The notes below the pieces were generated by a model that saw nothing but the letters and a program-made list of their open reading frames with translations, made no database searches and was not told where the DNA came from. A program made the translations under genes and the position numbers. Source: a bacterium (lineage in GTDB: Bacteria > Bacillota_I > Bacilli_A > Acholeplasmatales > JAEDCM01). From it: 7,721 nucleotides of DNA. Position 1 is the stretch's first letter. Every line of letters begins with the position of its first letter. Positions 1 through 6,061 of the stretch are shown piece after piece. The stretch spans positions 1 through 7,721 of the forward strand of contig JAILIR010000165.1 of the NCBI GenBank assembly GCA_024695185.1, read 5' to 3'.

Positions 1-75
1 TATTGTTCAACTTAAAATATAATAATATATCGCTAAAATAAGCCGATATATTATTATATTTTAAGTTGAACAATA
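1..75. repeat. Perfect 32-bp inverted repeat (long AT-rich hairpin)
   Basis: Positions 1-32 are the exact reverse complement of 44-75, around an 11-nt loop (33-43, ctaaaataagc). Two more pairs (33-34 with 41-42) can form if one C is bulged. The outer ends read tattgttcaactt and aagttgaacaata. The arms start at the first base of the window, so the repeat may continue to the left. It could be a bidirectional terminator, a small palindromic mobile element (MITE-like), or the ends of something deleted. The sequence alone does not decide. Confidence 0.9.
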
Positions 76-106
76 ATAGCAATGAAATATATAATTATTT
101 ATAGCT

Positions 107-248
107 ATTTGCATAAAAATGGGCCAAAAATATGCAAATAGAATAAAGAATATGCAAATCGATTTGCACAAAAACAGGGTAAAAATGTGCAAATAATCAA
201 TAAAATAGGCAAATGATTTGCATAAAAACAATATAAAAATATGCAAAT
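107..248. repeat. Three-copy array of ATTTGCA/TGCAAAT inverted half-sites
   Basis: ATTTGCA starts at 107, 162 and 216. Each is followed exactly 26 nt later (start to start) by TGCAAAT at 133, 188 and 242. The copies repeat every 54-55 bp. Inner flanks are also alike: ATTTGCA is followed by (T/C)AAAAA, and TGCAAAT is preceded by AAAAAT(A/G). Extra half-sites at 153 (TGCAAAT) and 208 (GGCAAAT) sit just before copies 2 and 3, making a perfect 16-bp palindrome at 153-168 (tgcaaatcgatttgca) and a near palindrome at 208-222. A degenerate half-site, TGTAAAT, is at 263. This looks like a clustered protein-binding site or a repeated structural RNA or DNA element. It is not a CRISPR array because there are no long conserved repeats with unique spacers. 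Confidence 0.75.
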
Positions 249-265
249 AACTAAAAATTATATGT

Positions 266-292
266 AAATAAAAAGAGCGAATATCCGCTCTT
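266..292 (-). terminator. Intrinsic terminator of the candidate small RNA
   Basis: Read on the minus strand, AAGAGCG (292-286) pairs perfectly with CGCTCTT (279-273) around a 6-nt loop (GATATT). The stem is followed by a run of T (CTTTTTATTT). The U-tract is on the minus side only, so it terminates leftward transcription. No protein gene lies between it and the typA terminator, which is why a short RNA gene is proposed there. Confidence 0.75.
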
Positions 293-365
293 AATTAGGT
301 GCCTACCAGAGTACTCATACATATTTCTAAGAGAGAACATACCTGTAAATGTAGGTCATCAATGT
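268..365 (-). ncRNA. Candidate small RNA of about 100 nt
   Basis: This stretch lies between a strong extended -10 promoter (372-380) and an intrinsic terminator (273-292), both reading leftward, directly behind the typA terminator. It has no credible reading frame: the short ATG-initiated frames in it lack a usable Shine-Dalgarno. Tentative pairing: CCTAC near the 5' end with GTAGG near 302-306, enclosing GTTCTC/GAGTAC with one mismatch, then the 3' terminator hairpin. It lacks the SRP RNA GGAA tetraloop domain, and I could not match it to 6S, tmRNA, RNase P or a riboswitch class I know. The start is inferred from the promoter, so the 5' end is uncertain by a few bases. A leader RNA, an sRNA, or chance juxtaposition of promoter and terminator are all possible. 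Confidence 0.5.
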
Positions 366-371
366 GCATTT

Positions 372-400
372 ATTATAGCATATTTTCTTCATAAAAAAAG
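372..400 (-). promoter_or_regulatory. Extended -10 promoter reading leftward
   Basis: On the minus strand TGCTATAAT (380-372) is a perfect TGnTATAAT extended -10 element. The -35 region is only T-rich (TTTTTT/CTTTTT near 394-400) and coincides with the U-tract of the typA terminator. An extended -10 can compensate for a weak -35. Initiation would fall at about 364-367. Confidence 0.6.
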
Positions 401-430
401 AATAAAATAGCGAAGATTATTCTTCGCTAT
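391..430 (-). terminator. typA intrinsic terminator with the stop codon in its loop
   Basis: A perfect 10-bp stem (421-430 with 407-416) closes a 4-nt loop (417-420). On the minus strand it is followed by TTTATTCTTTTTTTAT, a good U-tract. The typA TAA stop (419-417) lies within the loop, so the upstream arm of the stem encodes the last residues of TypA. Terminator and coding sequence fully overlap. Confidence 0.85.
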
Positions 431-2240
431 CCATCTTATGAGCATCAAATTTTTTACGTTCAACAGTATTTAAAATTCTTTTTCTCATTCTTATAGATTT
501 AGGTGTTACTTCTAGTAGTTCATCACTATTAATATAATCTAGGGCATATTCCAAAGTTATTAGTCTAGGACGTTTAAGTACTACTGTATTATCCTTTGTT
601 GCACTACGAGTATTTGTTTGTTGCTTAGCTTTTACTACATTAACTGCTAGATCTAAGCCCTTATTAGCTTCACCAACAATCATACCCTCATATACATCAA
701 CACCTGGTTCAACAAACATAATACCTCTATCCTCTAAACCACCTAGAGAGTAAGCTGTAGTTTTACCTGTTTCACTAGCAACTAATACTCCTTCTTTCCT
801 TTCACCTATTTGAATACCTTCCATTTTTCTATATTCATAGAAAGTATGGTTAATAATACCATAACCTCTAGTCATAGTAAGAAAATCAGTCATAAAACCA
901 ATCATACCTCTACTTGGTACTAAATATCTTAATCTTACTTGATTGTGGAAGTTATTCATGGTATCCATTATACCTCCACGAGAGCCTAGAGCCTCAATTA
1001 CAGTTCCTACAGTATCTTCTGGAGTTTCTATCATAACTTCCTCAAAAGGCTCGTATTTAGCCCCATCTATTTCTTTTATGATAATCTCTGGTTTAGAAAC
1101 CTGCATCTCATAGCCCTCACGGCGCATATTTTCAATTAATATTGATAAGTGTAGCTCTCCTCTACCACTAACAATAAAACTTTCTTCTGTGCCTATTCTC
1201 TTAACTTTTAGACTTACATCCTTTTGTGTTTCTTTATATAATCTATCTTCTATTTTTCTAACAGTTAAGAACTTTCCTTCTTTACCTGCAAATGGACTAT
1301 TATTAACAGAGAAAGTCATTTGTAGAGTTGGTTCATCAATATGTAACATAGGTAGTGGATCACTAACTTCTATATTACATATAGTTTCTCCTACCATTAT
1401 ATCAGGAAGCCCTGCGATTGCAACTATATCACCATATTTAGCTTCTTCAATTTCAACACGTTTTAAACCATAGAAACCAAACAATTTTTGAATTCTAAAG
1501 TCTTTATAAGAATTATCCGCTCTAATACACCTAGCCATCTCATTAACCTTAATATGGCCCTTTGTAATGCGTCCTATACCAATTCTACCTACATATTCAT
1601 TATAATCAAGTAAAGCTACTTGAAGTTGTAAGTGTGAATCATCTTCTTTTGGTGATGGAATGTATTTTATTATTGTTTCAAATAGTGGATCCATAGAGTC
1701 TATTTGAGTAGAAATATCTGGATCTAAACTAGATGTTCCTTTTAAGGCACTAGCATAAACAATAGGGAAATCTAATTGTGAGTCATCAGCGCCTAGTTCA
1801 ATAAATAATTCTAATACTTCATCAACTACTTCATTTATTCTAGCATTAGGTCTATCTACCTTATTAACGACTAAAATAGGAGTTATTTTAGCTTCTAATG
1901 CTTTCTTTAATACGAATCTAGTTTGAGGCATTGTACCTTCATATGCATCAACAACTAATAATACGCCATCAACCATATGCATAATACGTTCAACTTCACC
2001 ACCAAAATCCGCATGCCCTGGAGTATCTAATATATTTATTCTATAATCCTTATAATCAATACCTGTAGCTTTAGCAAGTATTGTAATACCTCTTTCACGC
2101 TCTATATCATTAGAATCCATTACTCTATCAGTAATTTCAGTGTTTTCTCTAAAAGCACCACTCTTTCTTAAGAGTTGATCTACTAATGTTGTTTTACCAT
2201 GGTCTACATGGGCTATAATAGCTATATTTCTTACATTCAT
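417..2240 (-). CDS. typA: Translational GTPase TypA/BipA
   Basis: Ribosome-associated GTPase of the EF-G/LepA superfamily, known to help 50S assembly and growth under cold or other stress. GTPase motifs are complete: G1 AHVDHGKT (residues 10-17), switch I RGIT (50-53), DTPGH (72-76), NKVD (126-129) and SAL (164-166). The middle and C-terminal regions show the BipA order of EF-Tu-like domain 2, EF-G-like domains III and V, and the family C-terminal domain ending in [12 protein letters not shown]. At 607 aa it is of normal length. A TTG six codons upstream (2256-2258) keeps the frame open, but ATG 2240 is chosen because the site GAAGGAAG (2249-2256) lies 8 nt before it and inside that extension. 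The upstream gene ends 42 nt away with its own terminator, so typA probably has its own promoter or depends on readthrough. No disrupted motif was seen. Confidence 0.97.
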   Translation of the reverse strand: MNVRNIAIIAHVDHGKTTLVDQLLRKSGAFRENTEITDRVMDSNDIERERGITILAKATGIDYKDYRINILDTPGHADFGGEVERIMHMVDGVLLVVDAYEGTMPQTRFVLKKALEAKITPILVVNKVDRPNARINEVVDEVLELFIELGADDSQLDFPIVYASALKGTSSLDPDISTQIDSMDPLFETIIKYIPSPKEDDSHLQLQVALLDYNEYVGRIGIGRITKGHIKVNEMARCIRADNSYKDFRIQKLFGFYGLKRVEIEEAKYGDIVAIAGLPDIMVGETICNIEVSDPLPMLHIDEPTLQMTFSVNNSPFAGKEGKFLTVRKIEDRLYKETQKDVSLKVKRIGTEESFIVSGRGELHLSILIENMRREGYEMQVSKPEIIIKEIDGAKYEPFEEVMIETPEDTVGTVIEALGSRGGIMDTMNNFHNQVRLRYLVPSRGMIGFMTDFLTMTRGYGIINHTFYEYRKMEGIQIGERKEGVLVASETGKTTAYSLGGLEDRGIMFVEPGVDVYEGMIVGEANKGLDLAVNVVKAKQQTNTRSATKDNTVVLKRPRLITLEYALDYINSDELLEVTPKSIRMRKRILNTVERKKFDAHKMDSEE

Positions 2241-2248
2241 AAATAACA

Positions 2249-2256
2249 CTTCCTTC
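2249..2256 (-). promoter_or_regulatory. Shine-Dalgarno deciding the typA start
   Basis: GAAGGAAG on the minus strand, 8 nt before ATG 2240. It lies inside the longer TTG-initiated reading, so the short start is preferred. Confidence 0.75.
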
Positions 2257-2260
2257 AAGT

Positions 2261-2284
2261 AAAAAAATGATGCAAGGCATCATT
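2261..2284 (-). terminator. Intrinsic terminator between the thioredoxin-like gene and typA
   Basis: On the minus strand AATGATGC (2284-2277), loop CTT and GCATCATT (2273-2266) form a perfect 8-bp stem followed by a run of T down to 2261. It begins within the TAA stop of the thioredoxin-like gene, and its U-tract ends a few bases before the typA ribosome-binding site. Confidence 0.75.
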
Positions 2285-2876
2285 AATTTTTATAACTGAA
2301 TATATGGTTTTTAGCAACCATTGTTAAACTTAATTCTAAATCTTTATAATCAGGGTTAGAGTAACAATCAATTACTTGATCGTTTCTTACTACCCATAAA
2401 TCTTCTGTAGGCATCTTTTCAATACTAGTAGCTTCAGTATTTACCTTCTTTAATCTATCTCTTAAATAATCTTTTTGTGTATCGCTGGCTTTTTTAGAAT
2501 CAATAATGATTATTTTAGTGATTCCTAATTCTTTACCTAAATCATTCATTTTAATAACATCTAAAGCAAAGCTTGATGATGATGTATCACCATACATTAC
2601 ATATTGATATTTATCTTTCTTTAGTTGTTTCTTTAAATCACTAAATGAATAAGTCTTAAGAATATGATCTTCACCCACATCATAGTACTTAACTTGTGCT
2701 TCTTCACCTTGTTGAGCTGTAGTATCCTTGTATGATCCTTGGAACATCTTTCTAACTTTTTTCTTGTTAGATGGGATGATTAAGATAATCATAAGTATGA
2801 TAGCAAGCAAAAATGCACCAAATGTAATATATGCAGGAAGTCCTAATTTAACTTTTTCATATTTCTTAGTTGCCAT
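2283..2876 (-). CDS. Membrane-anchored thioredoxin-fold-like protein lacking redox cysteines
   Basis: A 197-aa protein: a short basic cytoplasmic N-terminus, one membrane segment (about residues 13-35), a basic/polar linker, then a soluble domain (about 64-190). The domain pattern resembles thioredoxin folds: a strand YQYVMYG, a helix after it, a second strand TKIIIIDS, then a Pro-Thr (MPT, 155-157) before the strand LWVVRNDQVI, at the usual cis-Pro position. Where CxxC would stand the sequence is DTSSSSF (98-103), so a thiol oxidoreductase role is unlikely; a binding or scaffold role is more plausible. The fold is inferred by eye. A longer TTG-initiated reading (from 2939) exists, but ATG 2876 has the site GAAAGGGA 8 nt upstream and is preferred. 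A candidate promoter at 2911-2939 and a terminator after the stop suggest a single-gene unit. Confidence 0.7.
   Translation of the reverse strand: MATKKYEKVKLGLPAYITFGAFLLAIILMIILIIPSNKKKVRKMFQGSYKDTTAQQGEEAQVKYYDVGEDHILKTYSFSDLKKQLKKDKYQYVMYGDTSSSSFALDVIKMNDLGKELGITKIIIIDSKKASDTQKDYLRDRLKKVNTEATSIEKMPTEDLWVVRNDQVIDCYSNPDYKDLELSLTMVAKNHIFSYKN
2289..2317 (-). promoter_or_regulatory. Possible typA promoter inside the upstream gene
   Basis: TTGCTA (2317-2312) and TATAAA (2294-2289) are separated by exactly 17 nt on the minus strand, matching sigma-A consensus at 4/6 and 5/6. Initiation near 2282 would start the typA leader at the preceding terminator hairpin. Such matches are common in AT-rich DNA, so this is only a candidate. 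Confidence 0.35.
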
Positions 2877-2884
2877 AATGTCAA

Positions 2885-2892
2885 TCCCTTTC
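2885..2892 (-). promoter_or_regulatory. Shine-Dalgarno deciding the thioredoxin-like gene start
   Basis: GAAAGGGA on the minus strand, 8 nt before ATG 2876. The alternative TTG start at 2939 overlaps the candidate -35 element and is rejected. Confidence 0.6.
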
Positions 2893-2910
2893 AAAATATC
2901 ATTCCATAAT

Positions 2911-2939
2911 ATTTTATCATTAATAAATATATTAATCAA
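2911..2939 (-). promoter_or_regulatory. Candidate promoter of the thioredoxin-like gene
   Basis: TTGATT (2939-2934), a 17-nt spacer and TAAAAT (2916-2911) on the minus strand match sigma-A consensus at 4/6 and 5/6. It lies between the DUF2079 stop and the chosen start codon. Initiation near 2904 would give a leader of about 28 nt. Confidence 0.5.
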
Positions 2940-2953
2940 TATATTTTTAATAA

Positions 2954-4027
2954 TTAACTATGCTTTAAAATTATAATATTCTCTGTAGAATAGAATTCAG
3001 TATACTCATTATCTAAATAATATTCTAATTTTGTTTGACTACCTATCAACTCTTCTGATGTAGGAATGCTTAAAACAACATAATCAGTATCAGTTTTATT
3101 ATTATGATAGAATTCTTCATATAAAACTTTTCTATTAGATAAATGTGGACAAAATTCATTTGTAGCACATACACTAGCATCTTTTGGTATTAGTTTTAGT
3201 GCCTGATTATTACTTTTCCATACTTCACTATATGAGAAATAATAGTTTGCGTTTTCCACAAAGAATAACACACCAAATCCTAAGAATAATATAAAGCTTG
3301 ATGCAAAGGATACTACTAGTGCTTTTTCTTTAACGTCAATACTAATTGTATCTATATTTAAAACTAACAAATAGAATAAGAATGCGGTAATACCAAAACT
3401 ATATTGGAACTTTATATCATATTGATACTTATATAGAGTTAAGAAATTAAGAAGACAAGGTATTAATAATATTAGATAACTCGGTTTTTTTATAATTAGC
3501 GGAATAAAGCCTAACGGCAAAAATAAATTAATAAAATATAATAACTTATCCCCTAAATTGTCTTTGGTAATAAACATTTGTTCAAAAGCATATCCTGGAT
3601 TGTTTAATATAGTCTTAATCGCACCTATCAATCCATCACTCTCATTATATATTAAATTTTCAAATCTATTATACATTGCCCCGCTTCCAATTTCATTTAG
3701 TATCATTACGGCTATCACAAAATAAATTACTGAAAGCACTGAGGTTAAAGACCCGTGTATATAATTCTTTCTATTAAAAATCATGAATAGTCCAAGTATA
3801 AAAGAATAAAATGCCGCATCTTCTTTTACGCTAAACAAAAGAATCAAAAAAATATAAAAAGGAATATATTTTTTCTTTTCCATAAAATAAATTAAAAATA
3901 ATATAATGAATGTTAAAAAACAATTCTCGTGGAAATCATAATAACTTACTGCATATAATGCTGGAAAAACACAATATAATAATCCTATGATTAGTATTAA
4001 ATTATTACTTAATTTCTTTTCCTTCAT
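2954..4027 (-). CDS. DUF2079 protein, C-terminal fragment (357 aa)
   Basis: Same frame as the N-terminal fragment, continuing 17 codons after the TAA to the first ATG (4027). No Shine-Dalgarno precedes that ATG (upstream bases are ATTCTATTA), so independent translation is doubtful. It carries YDFHE, KED, many membrane segments and the C-terminal soluble piece with ASVCATN and PHLSNR. The frame ends at TAA 2954. Confidence 0.5.
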   Translation of the reverse strand: MKEKKLSNNLILIIGLLYCVFPALYAVSYYDFHENCFLTFIILFLIYFMEKKKYIPFYIFLILLFSVKEDAAFYSFILGLFMIFNRKNYIHGSLTSVLSVIYFVIAVMILNEIGSGAMYNRFENLIYNESDGLIGAIKTILNNPGYAFEQMFITKDNLGDKLLYFINLFLPLGFIPLIIKKPSYLILLIPCLLNFLTLYKYQYDIKFQYSFGITAFLFYLLVLNIDTISIDVKEKALVVSFASSFILFLGFGVLFFVENANYYFSYSEVWKSNNQALKLIPKDASVCATNEFCPHLSNRKVLYEEFYHNNKTDTDYVVLSIPTSEELIGSQTKLEYYLDNEYTEFYSTENIIILKHS

Positions 4028-4078
4028 TAATAGAATTAATGGAATTATTCCAACACTTGCACTAAAGGCCTGGAAGAA

Positions 4079-4753
4079 TTAAACTGTTTCAGGAAAAGGA
4101 AAAATATAAAACAACGGGAATACAACATATAAAATAGGTGATAAATGTACACAAAAATGTGATTGTAATACATCTCTTTCACAAGCTATAATTGGTGCAC
4201 CGCATTTTTTAATGTTGTAAAAAGAGTTTACAAAAATACCAAAATCATAATTTGGAGACTGGTAGTTTTTGTATCTAAACACTAAAGTCAAAAAGGCAAT
4301 TAAGAATGTTAAAAAAGAAACAATTGACAATACGATTAATACTTTTTTTAATGTTAGGACTCTGTTTTCAAACAAATACTTATTATCATAATAGCAATAT
4401 AAGCTAACAACTATAGTTATAACTGCTAATCCAAGTATTTTATAATTGTCAAAACTAATTGTTTGATAATTAATAACCAGAACAATAGCAAAAAAAATCA
4501 TAGTAATAAACAAAACTTTAGAATCTATTCTATAATCATATAAAACAACTGACAACAAATATAACACAACAAAAATCCCAATTATAGAGAAAATCGATAT
4601 AAATATATTTATCGATTGAAAAAAACTCAAATTTGTATGACAATTACCACTTAACAACAAGCAAAGGGCAAAATAAAGCCATGATGAAATAAGTTTTAAT
4701 ATAGTGTTTTTAATCGATATTTCATTTATAAGTTTTTCTTTTATATCAGTCAT
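4079..4753 (-). CDS. DUF2079 protein, N-terminal fragment (224 aa)
   Basis: The 5' part of the interrupted DUF2079 gene. It keeps its own ribosome-binding site (GAGGGAG, 4762-4768) and would be translated. It contains about five predicted membrane segments and the conserved YDFGIF and HFCVHLSP motifs, then stops after PFPETV. It lacks more than half of the family domain, so activity on its own is unlikely. Confidence 0.6.
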   Translation of the reverse strand: MTDIKEKLINEISIKNTILKLISSWLYFALCLLLSGNCHTNLSFFQSINIFISIFSIIGIFVVLYLLSVVLYDYRIDSKVLFITMIFFAIVLVINYQTISFDNYKILGLAVITIVVSLYCYYDNKYLFENRVLTLKKVLIVLSIVSFLTFLIAFLTLVFRYKNYQSPNYDFGIFVNSFYNIKKCGAPIIACERDVLQSHFCVHLSPILYVVFPLFYIFPFPETV

Positions 4754-4783
4754 TTTAGACGCTCCCTCGTATATGAACTAATA

Positions 4784-4811
4784 AGCCCTTTCATATTATA
4801 TATGAAGGGCT
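4784..4811 (-). terminator. Hairpin ending the pilus operon, possible terminator
   Basis: AGCCCTT (4784-4790) pairs with AAGGGCT (4805-4811). The stem continues through CATAT/ATATG with one bulged base, giving about 12 pairs. It lies 17 nt after the pilO stop. On the minus strand it is followed by TATTAGTT, a weak U-tract, so it may terminate partially or act as an RNA-processing or stabilising hairpin. Confidence 0.5.
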
Positions 4812-4822
4812 AATGTTTTAAA
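4795..4822 (-). promoter_or_regulatory. Weak candidate promoter overlapping the hairpin
   Basis: A perfect TATAAT (4800-4795) with TTTAAA (4822-4817) 16 nt upstream on the minus strand. It lies in the loop side of the 4784-4811 hairpin. If real, initiation near 4788 would start the DUF2079 transcript inside the stem and remove the terminator. Confidence 0.3.
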
Positions 4823-4827
4823 TATAA

Positions 4828-5514
4828 TTATTTTGTTGTTGTAGTTGTTTGAGTTGTTGGAGTTAACTCAATATCATTATAGAAAGTATACATTTTTATA
4901 TTCGTTACACTTCTTGCATAAACGCCTCTGTCCTCACTATACGATAGGGTTTCAATGTAGTAAAAATTCTCATGGTTATAATCTGTCAAATAATTGATAA
5001 ACTTAAGCACAGAATTAATATCATCATTCTTTCCATATAAAGTCATTGTTATTTGAACAGCCTTTACAGAAGACACACTGCATTTGAATGGCATTGCAGA
5101 AGTTTGAGTCATCTTACGAGTCGCTGTAGTGCTTTCAGTCAATCCAGAAAGTATAACCATTCTGTCCAAATCTAAAGAAGTTGCTTGTCTATCAAAACTT
5201 AATGGAAGTGTTGCTACTAATTCACCAACATTCTCATAAGATTCTGCTTTTTTGTTAATTTGATTCTTATATTTTTTTATTTGTTGCCTAACTGCAACCA
5301 AATCAGCATCAATCTTTTTTTGCTTTTTATTTTGGCTTAATGTGAAAGTTACTTTAACAACCGTAAAAACCAATACCAAACCAATTATAGTTCCGACAAG
5401 ACCAAATCTAAATAGCCTTTTACCAAAAACATTTCTTTTCCTTTTATATTTACCACTTTTTACAGTTTCATCTTTTTTTTCCTTATTGACCTTATTCTTT
5501 AGTTGTAGTGCCAT
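4828..5514 (-). CDS. pilO: PilO-like type IV pilus alignment protein
   Basis: A 228-aa bitopic membrane protein: a very basic cytoplasmic N-terminus (about 1-36), a membrane segment (about 37-57), a coiled-coil-prone stretch (about 62-95), then a PilO-type ferredoxin-like domain. Typical pieces are LPLSFDRQATSLDLDRMVIL and VQITMTLYGKNDDINSVLKF INYL, i.e. the G-x5-L-x2-F-x3-L pattern of the family, and a closing strand NIKMYTFYN. PilO pairs with PilN on the outer face of the membrane and links the PilM ring to the pilus core. The C-terminus ends in an odd Thr-rich tail (218-227) encoded by ACA-like repeats. Start at ATG 5514, not the adjacent TTG 5517, with the site GGGAGGTG 7 nt upstream. Its first 23 bases overlap the pilN end, suggesting translational coupling. 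Assignment rests on architecture and gene order. Confidence 0.75.
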   Translation of the reverse strand: MALQLKNKVNKEKKDETVKSGKYKRKRNVFGKRLFRFGLVGTIIGLVLVFTVVKVTFTLSQNKKQKKIDADLVAVRQQIKKYKNQINKKAESYENVGELVATLPLSFDRQATSLDLDRMVILSGLTESTTATRKMTQTSAMPFKCSVSSVKAVQITMTLYGKNDDINSVLKFINYLTDYNHENFYYIETLSYSEDRGVYARSVTNIKMYTFYNDIELTPTTQTTTTTK

Positions 5515-6049
5515 CAATAAACACCTCCCATTTGGTACTTAAATTAGTATCGTTATATTGAATACCGTTTTTAGGAATCCAATCCAAGTCAAGCAATGTT
5601 GCTCTATACTGATAATCAACTTGACTATCAACTGATCTATCGAAAACCAAAGACAAGGTAATCTTCATCTCTTTTGTATCTACATCAACTCCATTAATTG
5701 TAACACCACTTAATCTTTTATCATAAATATCCTTGATATAATTTGAGTATTTTGCGGCCTCATCGACCATCTCTGATAATAAACCATATGCAGCGTTATA
5801 ATTCTTTTCAACTTGAGATGTATTTTCTTTATCCATTTTTTCAACTTGTTCTTTAAGCTTCTGCGCTTCAACATTATAGGTCTGAACTGATTTATTAGTT
5901 GAATTGTATTTGTTTTCTTTTTGTACATATTGCACATAGAATAAGAATGTGAATACAAATATGAATAAAGCTATTACAAGGAAGAAATCCATGATTTTAT
6001 CTATTTTTTTACGTCTTTTAATTACGAAACTTATATATAAACCTCTCAT
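5492..6049 (-). CDS. pilN: PilN-like type IV pilus alignment protein
   Basis: A 185-aa protein with PilN architecture: a short basic cytoplasmic tail (1-20, with KRRKK), one membrane segment (21-41), a helical coiled-coil-prone stretch (about 45-110) and a small alpha/beta domain (about 112-180) starting LSGVTINGVDVDTKEMKI. In known systems PilM clasps the PilN N-terminus through a conserved Asn-Leu-Leu-Pro-like motif; here the tail (MRGLYISFVIK) lacks it. The gene follows pilM after 12 nt, and its strong site AGGAGGG (6057-6063) contains the pilM stop. The 3' end overlaps pilO. The primary sequence is divergent, so the call depends on topology and on the position between pilM- and pilO-like genes. 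Confidence 0.7.
   Translation of the reverse strand: MRGLYISFVIKRRKKIDKIMDFFLVIALFIFVFTFLFYVQYVQKENKYNSTNKSVQTYNVEAQKLKEQVEKMDKENTSQVEKNYNAAYGLLSEMVDEAAKYSNYIKDIYDKRLSGVTINGVDVDTKEMKITLSLVFDRSVDSQVDYQYRATLLDLDWIPKNGIQYNDTNLSTKWEVFIDGTTTKE
5522..5529 (-). promoter_or_regulatory. Shine-Dalgarno deciding the pilO start
   Basis: GGGAGGTG on the minus strand, 7 nt before ATG 5514 and inside the 3' end of pilN. A TTG lies one codon upstream, but the spacing favours the ATG. Confidence 0.7.
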
Positions 6050-6061
6050 AAATTAACCCTC

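Larger units (their letters stand above)
2954..4753 (-). pseudogene. DUF2079 multi-pass membrane protein, split by one in-frame TAA
   Basis: A 599-codon frame open from ATG 4753 to TAA 2954 except for a TAA at 4081-4079 (codon 225). An N-terminal extension with several membrane segments (to about 155) precedes the DUF2079 body. Family landmarks occur on both sides of the stop: YDFGIF (169-174), HFCVHLSPILY (199-209), PFPETV just before the stop with FFQAF just after, YDFHE (272-276), KED (310-312), and a C-terminal region with ASVCATN and PHLSNR (about 526-541). DUF2079 proteins resemble GT-C-type membrane glycosyltransferases in topology; the substrate is unknown. Family members usually have Leu where the stop lies (TLLxLQ pattern), so TTA to TAA is the simplest origin. 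The site GAGGGAG (4762-4768) lies 8 nt before the start. Recent inactivation, assembly error or readthrough are the options. Confidence 0.85.

Noticed and set aside
61..246. Minus-strand 61-residue hydrophobic reading frame across the repeat array
   Set aside because: It starts at TTG without a Shine-Dalgarno, is made of repeat units that change frame in the third copy, and is low complexity, so it is a by-product of AT-rich repeats.
107..248. CRISPR array
   Set aside because: Only three units, with short facing half-sites and no long identical repeats separated by unique spacers; no cas genes nearby.
268..340. Short ATG-initiated frames (10 and 29 codons) inside the candidate small RNA
   Set aside because: The only AGG is one base from the ATG, too close to act as a ribosome-binding site, and the longer frame runs through the terminator.
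268..365. SRP RNA, tRNA, 6S or known riboswitch in the typA downstream region
   Set aside because: No cloverleaf, no SRP GGAA tetraloop domain and no conserved riboswitch core that I can recognise, so it stays unclassified.
1189..1473. Plus-strand open frame opposite typA
   Set aside because: It lies wholly within the well-supported typA gene on the other strand and has no recognisable features.
2728..2976. Plus-strand open frame opposite the thioredoxin-like gene
   Set aside because: Antisense shadow of a membrane segment and AT-rich spacer; no ribosome-binding signal seen.
4079..4081. Alternative genetic code as explanation for the interrupted DUF2079 gene
   Set aside because: TAA also ends typA and several other genes here, and no in-frame TGA was seen, so code reassignment does not account for it.
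5342..5542. Plus-strand open frame opposite the pilO start
   Set aside because: Antisense shadow of a Lys-rich N-terminus and membrane segment.
5710..5958. Second minus-strand frame inside pilN
   Set aside because: Alternate frame of a better-supported gene; composition is unlike a folded protein and no start signal is evident.
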